DNA of 64,000 nucleotides, from NCBI GenBank assembly GCA_903822185.1, contig CAIJOA010000028.1, positions 124,001 to 188,000 of the forward strand. Direction: 5' to 3'. A program made the position numbers and the translations under genes. This stretch comes from an uncultured Rhodospirillales bacterium. Lineage in GTDB: Bacteria > Pseudomonadota > Alphaproteobacteria > ATCC43930 > CGMCC-115725. Below, in pieces: positions 30,499 through 38,115 of the stretch (position 1 is the stretch's first letter; every line of letters starts with the position of its first letter). Below the pieces are notes generated by a model. It made no database searches. It saw only the letters and a list, made by a program, of their open reading frames with translations, and was not told the origin of the DNA.

Positions 30499-30975
30499 AT
30501 GCCCAAGAAAGCTTCTTCACCGCCGCCCCGTGTCTATATGCTCGGCCGCGCCAGTTTCGGTTTCAAGGCCGTTCATGTCGCGCAACGGTGGCAGCGCCGG
30601 CTGGAAAAGGCGCTCGAGCCGGTGGGCCTCACCCATCTGCAATTCATCTTGTTGGCCACGATCGATTGGCTGGAACGGTCCGGCGAAGTGCCGTCGCAAG
30701 CGCGGCTCGCCAATTTCACCCTGTTCGACCGGATGATGATTTCAAAGGTGCTGACGCTGCTAACCCAAAAAGGGTTGGTCGAGCGCGACACCCATCCCTC
30801 GATCCCCAAGGCGAAACGCGTCGATCTGACGGCGGACGGACGGCGCGCGTTGGAACAGGCGCGGCCACTTTGGGCCGAAACCGAGCAGCGCTATTTCGGC
30901 CAGGTCGGGGCCGAGGGCATGGCACAATTGGGCGCGCTCCTCGATGACTTGCTGGAGATGAGCGCCGACGACTGA
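30499..30975 (+). CDS. MarR-family transcriptional regulator
   Basis: 158 residues. Winged helix: LTHLQFILLATIDWLERS, then SQARLANFTLFDRMMISKVL and the wing VERDTHPSIPKAKRVDLTADG. It is a dimeric DNA-binding repressor whose ligand is usually a phenolic or aromatic acid. It sits 60 bp after the solute-binding protein and likely regulates the hyuAB module. It ends 13 bp from the convergent amidohydrolase. Confidence 0.9.
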   Translation: MPKKASSPPPRVYMLGRASFGFKAVHVAQRWQRRLEKALEPVGLTHLQFILLATIDWLERSGEVPSQARLANFTLFDRMMISKVLTLLTQKGLVERDTHPSIPKAKRVDLTADGRRALEQARPLWAETEQRYFGQVGAEGMAQLGALLDDLLEMSADD

Positions 30976-30988
30976 GGGGGCCTCGTCG

Positions 30989-31957
30989 TCACCGTAAGCG
31001 AAATACCTTCTCGGCATTGCCGCCAAGCATCAGCGCCTTGTCTTCGGCGGTGATCGGCAGGCTTTCGACATGACCAGGACCGTGCGCCGTATAAGGATAA
31101 TCGGTGCCGAACATCATATGATCGCGTCCGACATAGTTATGCGCCAGCATGAGGGCGTTCTGATCGATCGCGCAGGAATCGTAATAAAGATTCTTGGCAT
31201 ATTCCTCGAACGGTCGGTTCTTCATTTTCTCGCGTGCGACCGGCTGGCTGCGTGGAATCGCCTGCAGCCGGTTCATAATCGCCAGCATGCCCGCACCCGT
31301 ATGAGCGACGATGAACTTCATATCCGGGTTCCTCGCGAAGACACCGTTGAGGATCATACGCGTCACGCAGATCTGGGTCTCGAAGAAGAACCCCATCATC
31401 AGCGACAGATTATATTCCGGCAGATCATCGGCAAAGGGCGGGAAATTCGGATGCTCGACGACCGCCATCTTGTGATGATTGATGCGCGCCCAGACGGGTT
31501 CGAACCGCTCGTCAGACAGCGGCACGCCATTGACGTTGGAGCCGACCGAGATGCCGCAGACCTCGGGCATGGCGGCAATGCGATCGATTTCCTTGACCGA
31601 CGCCGGGACATCGTCGAGCGGCAGACTGGCCAAGGCGCGAATTCGGTCCGGGAACATCCGCGCACGATCGACCACCTCGTCATTGGCGATGACCGCGACT
31701 TCGGCCTGCATCTCCTTCGGGAAGATGTAGAGATTGGGCGTGGTGAGCGAGATCAGCGACATATCGATGCCGCGCTTGTCCATCTCGCCGATGTGATGAC
31801 GCGGATCGTACCACTCGGGATTGATATTGATGATGGTCTCGCCGTCTTTCAAAAGGCCAAGGCCGTATTGGCTCGGCGCCGTCGTGACGCCCGGAATCTT
31901 CATCATCGCCTCGTAATAGGCGCGTCCGATGATGTGCGCGTGTACATCGATCTTCAT
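30989..31957 (-). CDS. ACMSD-type amidohydrolase (metal-dependent decarboxylase or hydrolase)
   Basis: 322 residues, TIM-barrel amidohydrolase_2 family. Metal ligands visible: H6-x-H8 (DVHAH), H169 (VEHPN), H219 (VAHTGAG) and D286 (FGTDYPY). The pattern matches 2-amino-3-carboxymuconate-6-semialdehyde decarboxylase and related zinc enzymes. It is the last gene of a tight four-gene minus operon with two Rieske oxygenases and an alpha/beta hydrolase (gaps 10-13 bp). A decarboxylation or hydrolysis step on a ring or ring-cleavage product is the natural reading; the substrate is unknown. Confidence 0.9.
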   Translation of the reverse strand: MKIDVHAHIIGRAYYEAMMKIPGVTTAPSQYGLGLLKDGETIININPEWYDPRHHIGEMDKRGIDMSLISLTTPNLYIFPKEMQAEVAVIANDEVVDRARMFPDRIRALASLPLDDVPASVKEIDRIAAMPEVCGISVGSNVNGVPLSDERFEPVWARINHHKMAVVEHPNFPPFADDLPEYNLSLMMGFFFETQICVTRMILNGVFARNPDMKFIVAHTGAGMLAIMNRLQAIPRSQPVAREKMKNRPFEEYAKNLYYDSCAIDQNALMLAHNYVGRDHMMFGTDYPYTAHGPGHVESLPITAEDKALMLGGNAEKVFRLR

Positions 31958-31970
31958 GCTGTGGTCTTTC

Positions 31971-33158
31971 CTAATTGCCGCTCGCCGGCGCGTCGGTCAT
32001 CTCGGCCCATAGCCGATCCGGCCGCTTCCATTGCTGCAACGGGCGCCCTGCCGCGAAGGCCTGAAGCTCTTGCTTCCACAACCGCCGCAGCAGCGCAATC
32101 GCGACATCGGTCTGGCCCAGCATTTCCTTATGCTCGCGCGTCGCCATCGGGCCTAGGCTCGTCATCACGGTACAATCCTGCACCTGAACGAGCTGACCGC
32201 CGCCGATCGACCGGTTTTCCTTGATCGCGGCGAAGTCCGTCGTCCCGTCGATGATCGATTGCGCGATAGCCGGAACCTGTCCCGCCTGCTGCGTCATCCC
32301 CAGCGCCTCGCCACGTTTTTTGAAGGCCTCGGCTTCTTCGGCCTTCAGCGGGTAAATCCGTAGATCGAAACGGATATGCGATTCGTCGTCGCGCGGGATG
32401 CGCCAGCTGCGCGCGAAAGCCCCGACCTTCTCGCCGTTCAAGGGCGGCACCGCCCATTCATGCGTATTGGGCATAGTGAAAATCATCGTGTCGTAGGCCG
32501 ACAAGCCGCCGCTGAGACCCGGCACGCTGACGCGAATACCGAATTCCGTCTGATCGACGTTGACCCGTTGCGGCGTTTTGAAATGGAAATGCCAATGCAG
32601 GAATTCGGTATGAGCGTAGTCGATCGAATTTTCGAGCTGCGCCCAGTAATTCGCGTTCCACGTTCCCGTTGTCAGTAAAGTCACATACGCGCTGTTCTCG
32701 AATTCGGGAAAGCGCTCGAACACCGGCGGCTCGCCATCGCCGAGATAGGCGAAGATCAAACCGAGATATTCCTCGATCGGATAGGCCCGCACCTTGACCT
32801 TGTCGCAGAAGGGACGCGGCTCTGCCGGCTGCTTCACGCATTGGCCCGTGCCGTCATAGGCCCAGCCGTGATAGGCGCATTTGATGTCGTTGCCCTCAAC
32901 CCAGCCGACCGACAGCTTCGCGCCGCGATGGGCGCAACGCGCCTCGAGCATGCGCGCGATGCCGTCCTCGCCGCGAAATAGCGTGAAATCCTCACTCATG
33001 ATACGGACGGGCTTGGCCTTGCCTTTCAGCAGATCGACACCGCGATACACCGGTTGCCAGAAAGAGCGCAGGTAGCGTCCGGCGATGGTGTCGGGTCCAG
33101 TTCGTAGGAAATCATGAAAGGTGATATCGATGTCGCGGGTTTCGTTCATGTCGGGCAT
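31971..33158 (-). CDS. Rieske non-heme iron oxygenase alpha subunit-like
   Basis: 395 residues. The Rieske [2Fe-2S] site is C75-x-H77 and C94-x-x-H97; the mononuclear iron motif follows as ENSIDYAHTEFLHWHF (His at the second and third positions). The N-terminus TFHDFLRTGPDTIAGRYLRSFW matches the phthalate-dioxygenase/aromatic-demethylase branch. It is about two-thirds identical by eye to the gene just upstream, a tandem duplication. The ATG at 33158 has AGGAAG upstream, 10 bp after the neighbour's stop. No ferredoxin or reductase gene is encoded nearby. Confidence 0.93.
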   Translation of the reverse strand: MPDMNETRDIDITFHDFLRTGPDTIAGRYLRSFWQPVYRGVDLLKGKAKPVRIMSEDFTLFRGEDGIARMLEARCAHRGAKLSVGWVEGNDIKCAYHGWAYDGTGQCVKQPAEPRPFCDKVKVRAYPIEEYLGLIFAYLGDGEPPVFERFPEFENSAYVTLLTTGTWNANYWAQLENSIDYAHTEFLHWHFHFKTPQRVNVDQTEFGIRVSVPGLSGGLSAYDTMIFTMPNTHEWAVPPLNGEKVGAFARSWRIPRDDESHIRFDLRIYPLKAEEAEAFKKRGEALGMTQQAGQVPAIAQSIIDGTTDFAAIKENRSIGGGQLVQVQDCTVMTSLGPMATREHKEMLGQTDVAIALLRRLWKQELQAFAAGRPLQQWKRPDRLWAEMTDAPASGN

Positions 33159-33168
33159 GATTTTCTTC

Positions 33169-34383
33169 CTATTCCGCGGCGTTGCCGGTGGGGGCCATGG
33201 CGTCCCACAAGGATGATGGCCGCTGCCAATCGCGCAGTTCGCGGCCGGCGGCAAATGCCTGCAGTTCTTGTTTCCACAAGCGGCGCAGATGCAAGATGCC
33301 GAGATCGGTCTGGCCTAGCATTTCTTTATGGTCGCGGCTTGCCATCGGCCCCATGCTGGTCATGACCGTGCAATCCTGAATCGTGGTCAGAAACGGGCCG
33401 CTGTAAGTCGTTGGATCATCCTTGATCATCTGCAGGTCCATCTCGCCCGAAATGATCTTCTGCGCCACCTCGCCGGTCTTGCCTTGGTCACGCGGCGGAT
33501 TGCGCTCAACGACCTTGTCGCGAAAAGCCGCATCGTTTTTGTCGCCAAATGGGAAGGCGCGGTAATCGAAGCGTATATGTGATTCATCGTCGAGCGGGAT
33601 ACGCCAGCTGCGTGCAAAATTTCCCATCGTCGGGTCTTTTCCCGGCGGCCCGGCCCATTCATGCATATTCGGCATCACCAGATACATCGTGTCGTAATCG
33701 ATCGAGGTATCGCTGAGGCCCGGCACGCAGACCTTCACGCCATACTTGGTTTCGTTGACGTCGATCCGCGACGGCGTCTTGAAATGAAAATGCCAATGCA
33801 GGAATTCGGTATGGGCATAGTCGATTGCGTTTTCGAGCTGCGTCCAATAGTTCGCCGGCCAAACGTCGGTGGTCAGCAGGGTGAAATATTTATCGCCTTC
33901 GAATTCCGGCGAGCGCGGAAAAACCGGCGGCTCTCCCTCACCCAGATACGCGAAGATCAGGCCCAGATATTCTTGGACCGGATAAGCCCGTACCTTGACC
34001 TTGTCGCAGAACGGGCGGGGCTCTGCCGGCTGCTTCACACATTGCCCGACGCCATCGTAAGCCCAGCCGTGATAGGCGCATTTGATGTCGTTGCCCTCGA
34101 CCCAACCGACCGAGAGCTTCGCGCCGCGATGGGCGCAACGTGCCTCCAACATCCGAATCGCGCCGTCCCCTCCGCGGAACAGCACGAAGTCCTCGCTCAT
34201 GATGCGCACCGGCTTCGCCTTGCCGACCGGCACGTCCTCGGCACGATGAACCGGCTGCCAGAACGAGCGCAGATAGCGGCCGCCGATCGTGTCCGGCCCG
34301 GTGCGCAGGAAATCGTGATAGGTGATCTCGGGGCCGGGATGGTTATGGCCGAGCGACGGCGTGGTCGAAGGGGCTTCGGTCAT
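33169..34383 (-). CDS. Rieske non-heme iron oxygenase alpha subunit-like
   Basis: 404 residues. Rieske ligands C83, H85, C102 and H105; mononuclear iron motif around NAIDYAHTEFLHWHF (H191 and H196). It is the closest paralogue of the next gene and differs mainly in the C-terminal substrate-pocket half, which suggests two related substrates or two successive positions of attack. It needs an external electron-transfer partner. The ATG at 34383 lies 10 bp after the alpha/beta hydrolase stop, while a longer in-frame start would overlap that gene and is rejected. Confidence 0.93.
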   Translation of the reverse strand: MTEAPSTTPSLGHNHPGPEITYHDFLRTGPDTIGGRYLRSFWQPVHRAEDVPVGKAKPVRIMSEDFVLFRGGDGAIRMLEARCAHRGAKLSVGWVEGNDIKCAYHGWAYDGVGQCVKQPAEPRPFCDKVKVRAYPVQEYLGLIFAYLGEGEPPVFPRSPEFEGDKYFTLLTTDVWPANYWTQLENAIDYAHTEFLHWHFHFKTPSRIDVNETKYGVKVCVPGLSDTSIDYDTMYLVMPNMHEWAGPPGKDPTMGNFARSWRIPLDDESHIRFDYRAFPFGDKNDAAFRDKVVERNPPRDQGKTGEVAQKIISGEMDLQMIKDDPTTYSGPFLTTIQDCTVMTSMGPMASRDHKEMLGQTDLGILHLRRLWKQELQAFAAGRELRDWQRPSSLWDAMAPTGNAAE

Positions 34384-34393
34384 GGATGTCTCC

Positions 34394-35209
34394 TTACGAT
34401 TGCGCGTGGGACGGTGCGCGCAAAAAATCTTCGACGAGGCGGAAGGTCCGCGCGCGTCTGTCGCGTTGCGGCCAGTGACCGCATTGCTGCAGCACGTGCA
34501 TTTCCGCATTGCGCATCAGATGAAGCATCGCCAGCCCGCGTTCCGGCGTGGCCGACGGATCATCCGCGCCCCAGATCAGTAGGCTCGGGATCGTCAAACG
34601 ATGCAGTTCGCCGTAAAGCGACGGCGGGCGCGGCGCTAACCGGCGTTGCCGTTCGGCCTCGGCATTCTTGCCGCTGCTGGCCTCACAGAACTGCTGCACA
34701 AGCTCGTTGGTCAATTGGTCGCGGTTCACGAGGACGAGCGACAGCAATGCACGGGCATTCTCGAACGTCGGTGTGTATTCCTGCACCACTGCGCCGACAG
34801 TCGGCCGCGCCGGATCGCGCGGCGCCGCCTGTGGCGGCAGTACGTTGCTGGGCATAATGACGAGCCGTTCGACGCGCGGATCCGCCAGCGCGATCGACGC
34901 GCCGATATAAGTGCCCATCGAGCAGCCCCAGATCGCGTAGCGATCCGGATTGACGAAATCGATGAAGGCGCGCGCGTGCGCGATGCGCGCCTCGATCGCA
35001 AAATCCGTCGGATTGTCGGTGAGGCCATAGCCGGCCAGATCCGGCGCATAGACCGAATAGCCGGCACGCGCGAAATGATCGACCGTCGAGGCGAACTCGA
35101 TCGCGGCGGTCGATCCTGGAAGCTGCCCATGCAACAGGAACAGCGCCGGGCCTGATCCAGCGTGGTGATAATGAGTGTTGAGTCCGGCAATCGTAGCGAA
35201 GTGGGACAC
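34394..35209 (-). CDS. Alpha/beta hydrolase (meta-cleavage C-C hydrolase-like)
   Basis: 271 residues. Catalytic triad: S97 in GCSMG, D216/D217 in IWGADDPSATPE, and H245 in QQCGHWPQ; oxyanion HGQLPGST near residue 27. The H-W after the catalytic His and the overall layout recall MhpC/BphD hydrolases that split ring-cleavage products. It is the first gene of the four-gene operon with two Rieske oxygenases and an ACMSD-like protein. It could instead be an esterase; no extradiol dioxygenase lies in the same operon. Confidence 0.85.
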   Translation of the reverse strand: MSHFATIAGLNTHYHHAGSGPALFLLHGQLPGSTAAIEFASTVDHFARAGYSVYAPDLAGYGLTDNPTDFAIEARIAHARAFIDFVNPDRYAIWGCSMGTYIGASIALADPRVERLVIMPSNVLPPQAAPRDPARPTVGAVVQEYTPTFENARALLSLVLVNRDQLTNELVQQFCEASSGKNAEAERQRRLAPRPPSLYGELHRLTIPSLLIWGADDPSATPERGLAMLHLMRNAEMHVLQQCGHWPQRDRRARTFRLVEDFLRAPSHAQS

Positions 35210-35294
35210 GGCTTCAGATCGACTTTCCGCGCGGCATTCCGCCCCGCGCGATCCCGCCTTCCCGTTGCCCGAACATCCTCAACTCCCTTGCTCT

Positions 35295-35318
35295 TTGTCA
35301 CGCATAGTGTCATGACAA
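35295..35318. promoter_or_regulatory. Candidate operator between divergent transcripts
   Basis: It holds a perfect 10-bp palindrome TGTCATGACA (35308-35317) within a wider TTGTCA-N12-TGACAA inverted repeat. The position, in the gap between the Rieske operon and the divergent solute-binding-protein gene, suits a shared regulator. No regulator gene is adjacent. Confidence 0.35.
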
Positions 35319-35365
35319 CAATCACAGGTCAAAGCCCGCGTGAATGGCGACCGTTCGGAGGAAAT

Positions 35366-36484
35366 ATGCCCGACAAATCCATCAACATCGCTCGGTCTCT
35401 CGGTTGCGCGGCAACGGTTTTGCTGGCGCTGTCCGCCCCTGTCGCTGCGCAGGATTGGAAGGCGGAATTGGATCGAACCGTCGCCGCCGCCAATAAAGAA
35501 GGCACGCTGGTCATCAATTCCCAGCCGAACCAAGCCGCACGCGATTTCCTGACCCACGAATTCAGTAAAGCCTATCCCGAGATTAAGCTGTCGATGTCCG
35601 TGCTGCCGCCAGGACAATTCATCCTGCGCGTCCGCAACGAACAACAAACCAATAATTATCTGTGGGACGTCGCCCTCGCCGGTCCACCCAGCGGCTTCGC
35701 CCTAGCCAAAGAGGGCGCCCTTGACCCGGTCCAGCCGGAATTCATCGCGCCCGACATCAAGAGCCCCGACACCTGGGACGGATGGGATTCGGCCTTCATT
35801 GATGCGCAGGGCAAATACGTCTTCGCGATGTCGAAATATATCGCGGGGCCCTGGTATGACGCGCTGCGCATTCCACAAGAGAAGGTCGCGCAGCTTGGGA
35901 TGAAGGTGCTGCTCGACCCAGCCTATAAAGGCAAAGTCATCTGGCACGATCCGACCGAGCCGGGCTCGGGAACGTCTTATGGCTATTTGGTCAATCAGAA
36001 ACTCGGGGACGATGGCCTGAAGCAGCTTATCGTCGATCAGAAAGTCACCTTCGTCGCGCAGCAATTCCAGGTCGTCGAGGCGATGGCGCGCGGCACGGCC
36101 TGGATCGGCATGGGCCCGCCGGTGCGATCGTTGATAGCGCCTTACGCTCAAGCCGGCATCAAAACCGATATCCGTACCTTCGGCACGTCAAGCGAGGTCG
36201 CACTGGAAGGCGTCGGCGGCTCCGGGCTTTTCATTTTCAAGAATCGCCCGCATCCGAACGCGACCAAGGTCTTCATCAACTGGCTGCTCAGCAAGCAGGT
36301 CCAGCATGACATGGCCGTGGCGCTCGATCAGGATTCACGGCGGCAAGATCTGACCTCGATCGCGCAGTCTGATTCTATCCCGGTGAAAGGCGCGAAATAT
36401 GTGACGCCGCAACGCGAGGACAGCGCCAGCGCCGTCGAGGCAACGCTGAAGCGTATCGCCGACGATCGTAAACTATCGCAATAG
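35366..36484 (+). CDS. ABC-type solute-binding protein (iron/polyamine-type, family 1-like)
   Basis: 372 residues with a signal peptide (residues ~1-28, ending PVAAQ). Mature start AELDRTVAAANKEGTLVINS; later YKGKVIWHDPTEPGSGTSYG and FINWLLSKQVQ, typical of Fbp/PotD-like family 1 proteins. The ATG at 35366 follows a perfect GGAGG; the longer in-frame start is rejected. It diverges from the Rieske operon, so it probably captures that pathway's substrate. No permease or ATPase is present. Confidence 0.88.
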   Translation: MPDKSINIARSLGCAATVLLALSAPVAAQDWKAELDRTVAAANKEGTLVINSQPNQAARDFLTHEFSKAYPEIKLSMSVLPPGQFILRVRNEQQTNNYLWDVALAGPPSGFALAKEGALDPVQPEFIAPDIKSPDTWDGWDSAFIDAQGKYVFAMSKYIAGPWYDALRIPQEKVAQLGMKVLLDPAYKGKVIWHDPTEPGSGTSYGYLVNQKLGDDGLKQLIVDQKVTFVAQQFQVVEAMARGTAWIGMGPPVRSLIAPYAQAGIKTDIRTFGTSSEVALEGVGGSGLFIFKNRPHPNATKVFINWLLSKQVQHDMAVALDQDSRRQDLTSIAQSDSIPVKGAKYVTPQREDSASAVEATLKRIADDRKLSQ

Positions 36485-36487
36485 CAT

Positions 36488-36523
36488 CATCGTCCGCCGA
36501 CCGCATTTGGCCGGCGGACGATG
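36488..36523. terminator. Convergent hairpin terminator
   Basis: A perfect 12-bp stem (CATCGTCCGCCG and its complement) with a 12-base loop, placed between the convergent solute-binding-protein and VOC genes. No long T-run is present. Confidence 0.65.
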
Positions 36524-36530
36524 TTCTAGA

Positions 36531-36956
36531 TCAAGTCGTGACGAGCTTCTTGCGCTGCACGCGCTGGTCTTCAGTCTCGACATCGTCGAAGCCGTGCTCC
36601 GAGATATCGAACCAATTTCCCTCCGGATCGCAGCCGCGATATTCGGCATAGGGCCGCGTCGCCGGCCGCTTCTTGGGTTCTTCGACGCCGGCTTCAACCA
36701 ACTGCTGGGAAATATCGGCGGTGTCATCGACCGTGAAGCCGAAATGATTGATGCCGCATGCCGCTTCGCCGTCGAGACGATGCGGTAGGATGGCGAGGCT
36801 CAAATAGCCATCGGTCAAAAACCAGGCTTTGCCTTCGGTCTTGGTCGCTTCCGCTTTGTGCGCGACGTCCATCTTGAAGACGTCTTGATAGAAGGCGGCG
36901 ACCTTATCCGGGTCCCGCGTCATGATGGCGATATGGCGAATTGTCGGCCGTCCCAT
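36531..36956 (-). CDS. VOC-superfamily (glyoxalase/extradiol-dioxygenase fold) protein
   Basis: 141 residues, a single vicinal-oxygen-chelate module. The classic metal triad is visible: H8 (IRHIAIM), H71 (GINHFGF) and E120 (FDISEHG). Such proteins bind Fe, Mn or Zn and act as ring-cleaving dioxygenases, lyases, isomerases or resistance proteins. It is first in a minus-strand pair with a solute-binding-protein gene 36 bp upstream (36993), so it likely acts on that protein's ligand. The single-domain size fits a small lactoylglutathione-lyase-like enzyme. Confidence 0.87.
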   Translation of the reverse strand: MGRPTIRHIAIMTRDPDKVAAFYQDVFKMDVAHKAEATKTEGKAWFLTDGYLSLAILPHRLDGEAACGINHFGFTVDDTADISQQLVEAGVEEPKKRPATRPYAEYRGCDPEGNWFDISEHGFDDVETEDQRVQRKKLVTT

Positions 36957-36992
36957 GAACTCTCTCCTTGTTTGTCGTTTCGCGAAAATTGA

Positions 36993-37955
36993 TTAGGGCA
37001 GAAATGCTTCGGTGATCAGGTCTTCGTCGGGTGCTGTTTTATCGGTTAGACCAAGATCGATCAGCGACTGTTTGACCGCCGCCAGTTTCTTGCGGTCGAA
37101 ATGCCCGTCCATAAAAAAGTAAGGCATCTCTATATCGTACCCTATCGCCGCAGCCTCGTCGGGTAGCTGCGTCGATCTCTGGGTGATTTTGACTGTCTCG
37201 GCCTTATGGTCCTTCATATAGCGCATGGTTTCGAACCAGGCGGCAAGAAACCGGCGCAGCGTGTCCGGATGTTCTTTCATCATCGGTTCGGACGCATAGA
37301 TAACATTCGCGATGAAATTTTGAATCTCGTCGCCGGCATTGGCGAGAGCCCGGAACCGGCCTTTGCTTTCCGGCATCATCACGCGCGCCGTCGTGCCGAC
37401 GATCGCATCGGCGCTCTTCGCGGTCAGCCCGGCATAGAGTCCACTTTGTGAGCCGAGATAAGCGACGGTGACTTGATCCGCGGTGATACCATGCTGCTTC
37501 AAGATGGTCAGGGCGATCCAGCTCGTGAAGGAACCGGTTGTGCTGCTGGCGATGATCTTGCCTTTAAGGTCTTCGACCTTTTTGATCTTATCGTCGTCGC
37601 GTACCACCAAGGATAGCGACGCGAGATCGTTTCCAAACGCTGCGACGCCGCGCTCCGGCGCACCCTTCGTGAGGAACAACATGTCGGAACCGGTGCCGAC
37701 GATGACATCGACCGCGCCGGCGTTCATGGCTTGGTGAACCTTCGCACCGCCGGCGAAATCGATGCGTTCGACATCGAGGCCGTATTTCTTAAAGATGCCG
37801 GCCTCGTTGCCAACGTCGGGGCCGGCAAACGAGAAGCCCGCCGCTTCCGGTGTGCCGACGCGAACTTTATCGTTAGCCTGGGCATTGGTTGCGAACAGCG
37901 CGACGAGCATCGCCGCTGCGGCGCAACACCCTACCGGATATCCGATCTTCGACAT
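36993..37955 (-). CDS. ABC-type solute-binding protein (NMT1/SsuA-like)
   Basis: 320 residues with a signal peptide (residues ~1-27, ending NAQAN). Mature start DKVRVGTPEAAGFSFAG, then NEAGIFKKYGLDVERIDFAGG and DEDLITEAFLP at the end, the same architecture as the proteins at 16875 and 22552. The ATG at 37955 has GGGGGAAA upstream; longer in-frame starts lack a ribosome site. It is transcribed into the VOC gene. No permease or ATPase is present. Confidence 0.88.
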   Translation of the reverse strand: MSKIGYPVGCCAAAAMLVALFATNAQANDKVRVGTPEAAGFSFAGPDVGNEAGIFKKYGLDVERIDFAGGAKVHQAMNAGAVDVIVGTGSDMLFLTKGAPERGVAAFGNDLASLSLVVRDDDKIKKVEDLKGKIIASSTTGSFTSWIALTILKQHGITADQVTVAYLGSQSGLYAGLTAKSADAIVGTTARVMMPESKGRFRALANAGDEIQNFIANVIYASEPMMKEHPDTLRRFLAAWFETMRYMKDHKAETVKITQRSTQLPDEAAAIGYDIEMPYFFMDGHFDRKKLAAVKQSLIDLGLTDKTAPDEDLITEAFLP

Positions 37956-38064
37956 TTCCCCCACCCTATTCCGTTCTTTAAGACGGATCATATCGGCGAT
38001 CCCCCTCCAATGGATAGGGGGCTGTATGAATGGCCGTGACGATTGCCCATATCGCCAAAGCAAA

Positions 38065-38090
38065 ATGGGCAGCACCGAAGTGCCGCCCAT
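38065..38090 (-). terminator. Intrinsic terminator after the UbiD-family gene
   Basis: An 11-bp stem with a 4-base loop (cgaa on the plus strand), containing one G-T wobble in the minus-strand transcript and followed there by TTTTG. It lies 25 bp after the UbiD stop. Confidence 0.75.
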
Positions 38091-38115
38091 CTTAATTTTA
38101 GCCGAAACCTTGGGC

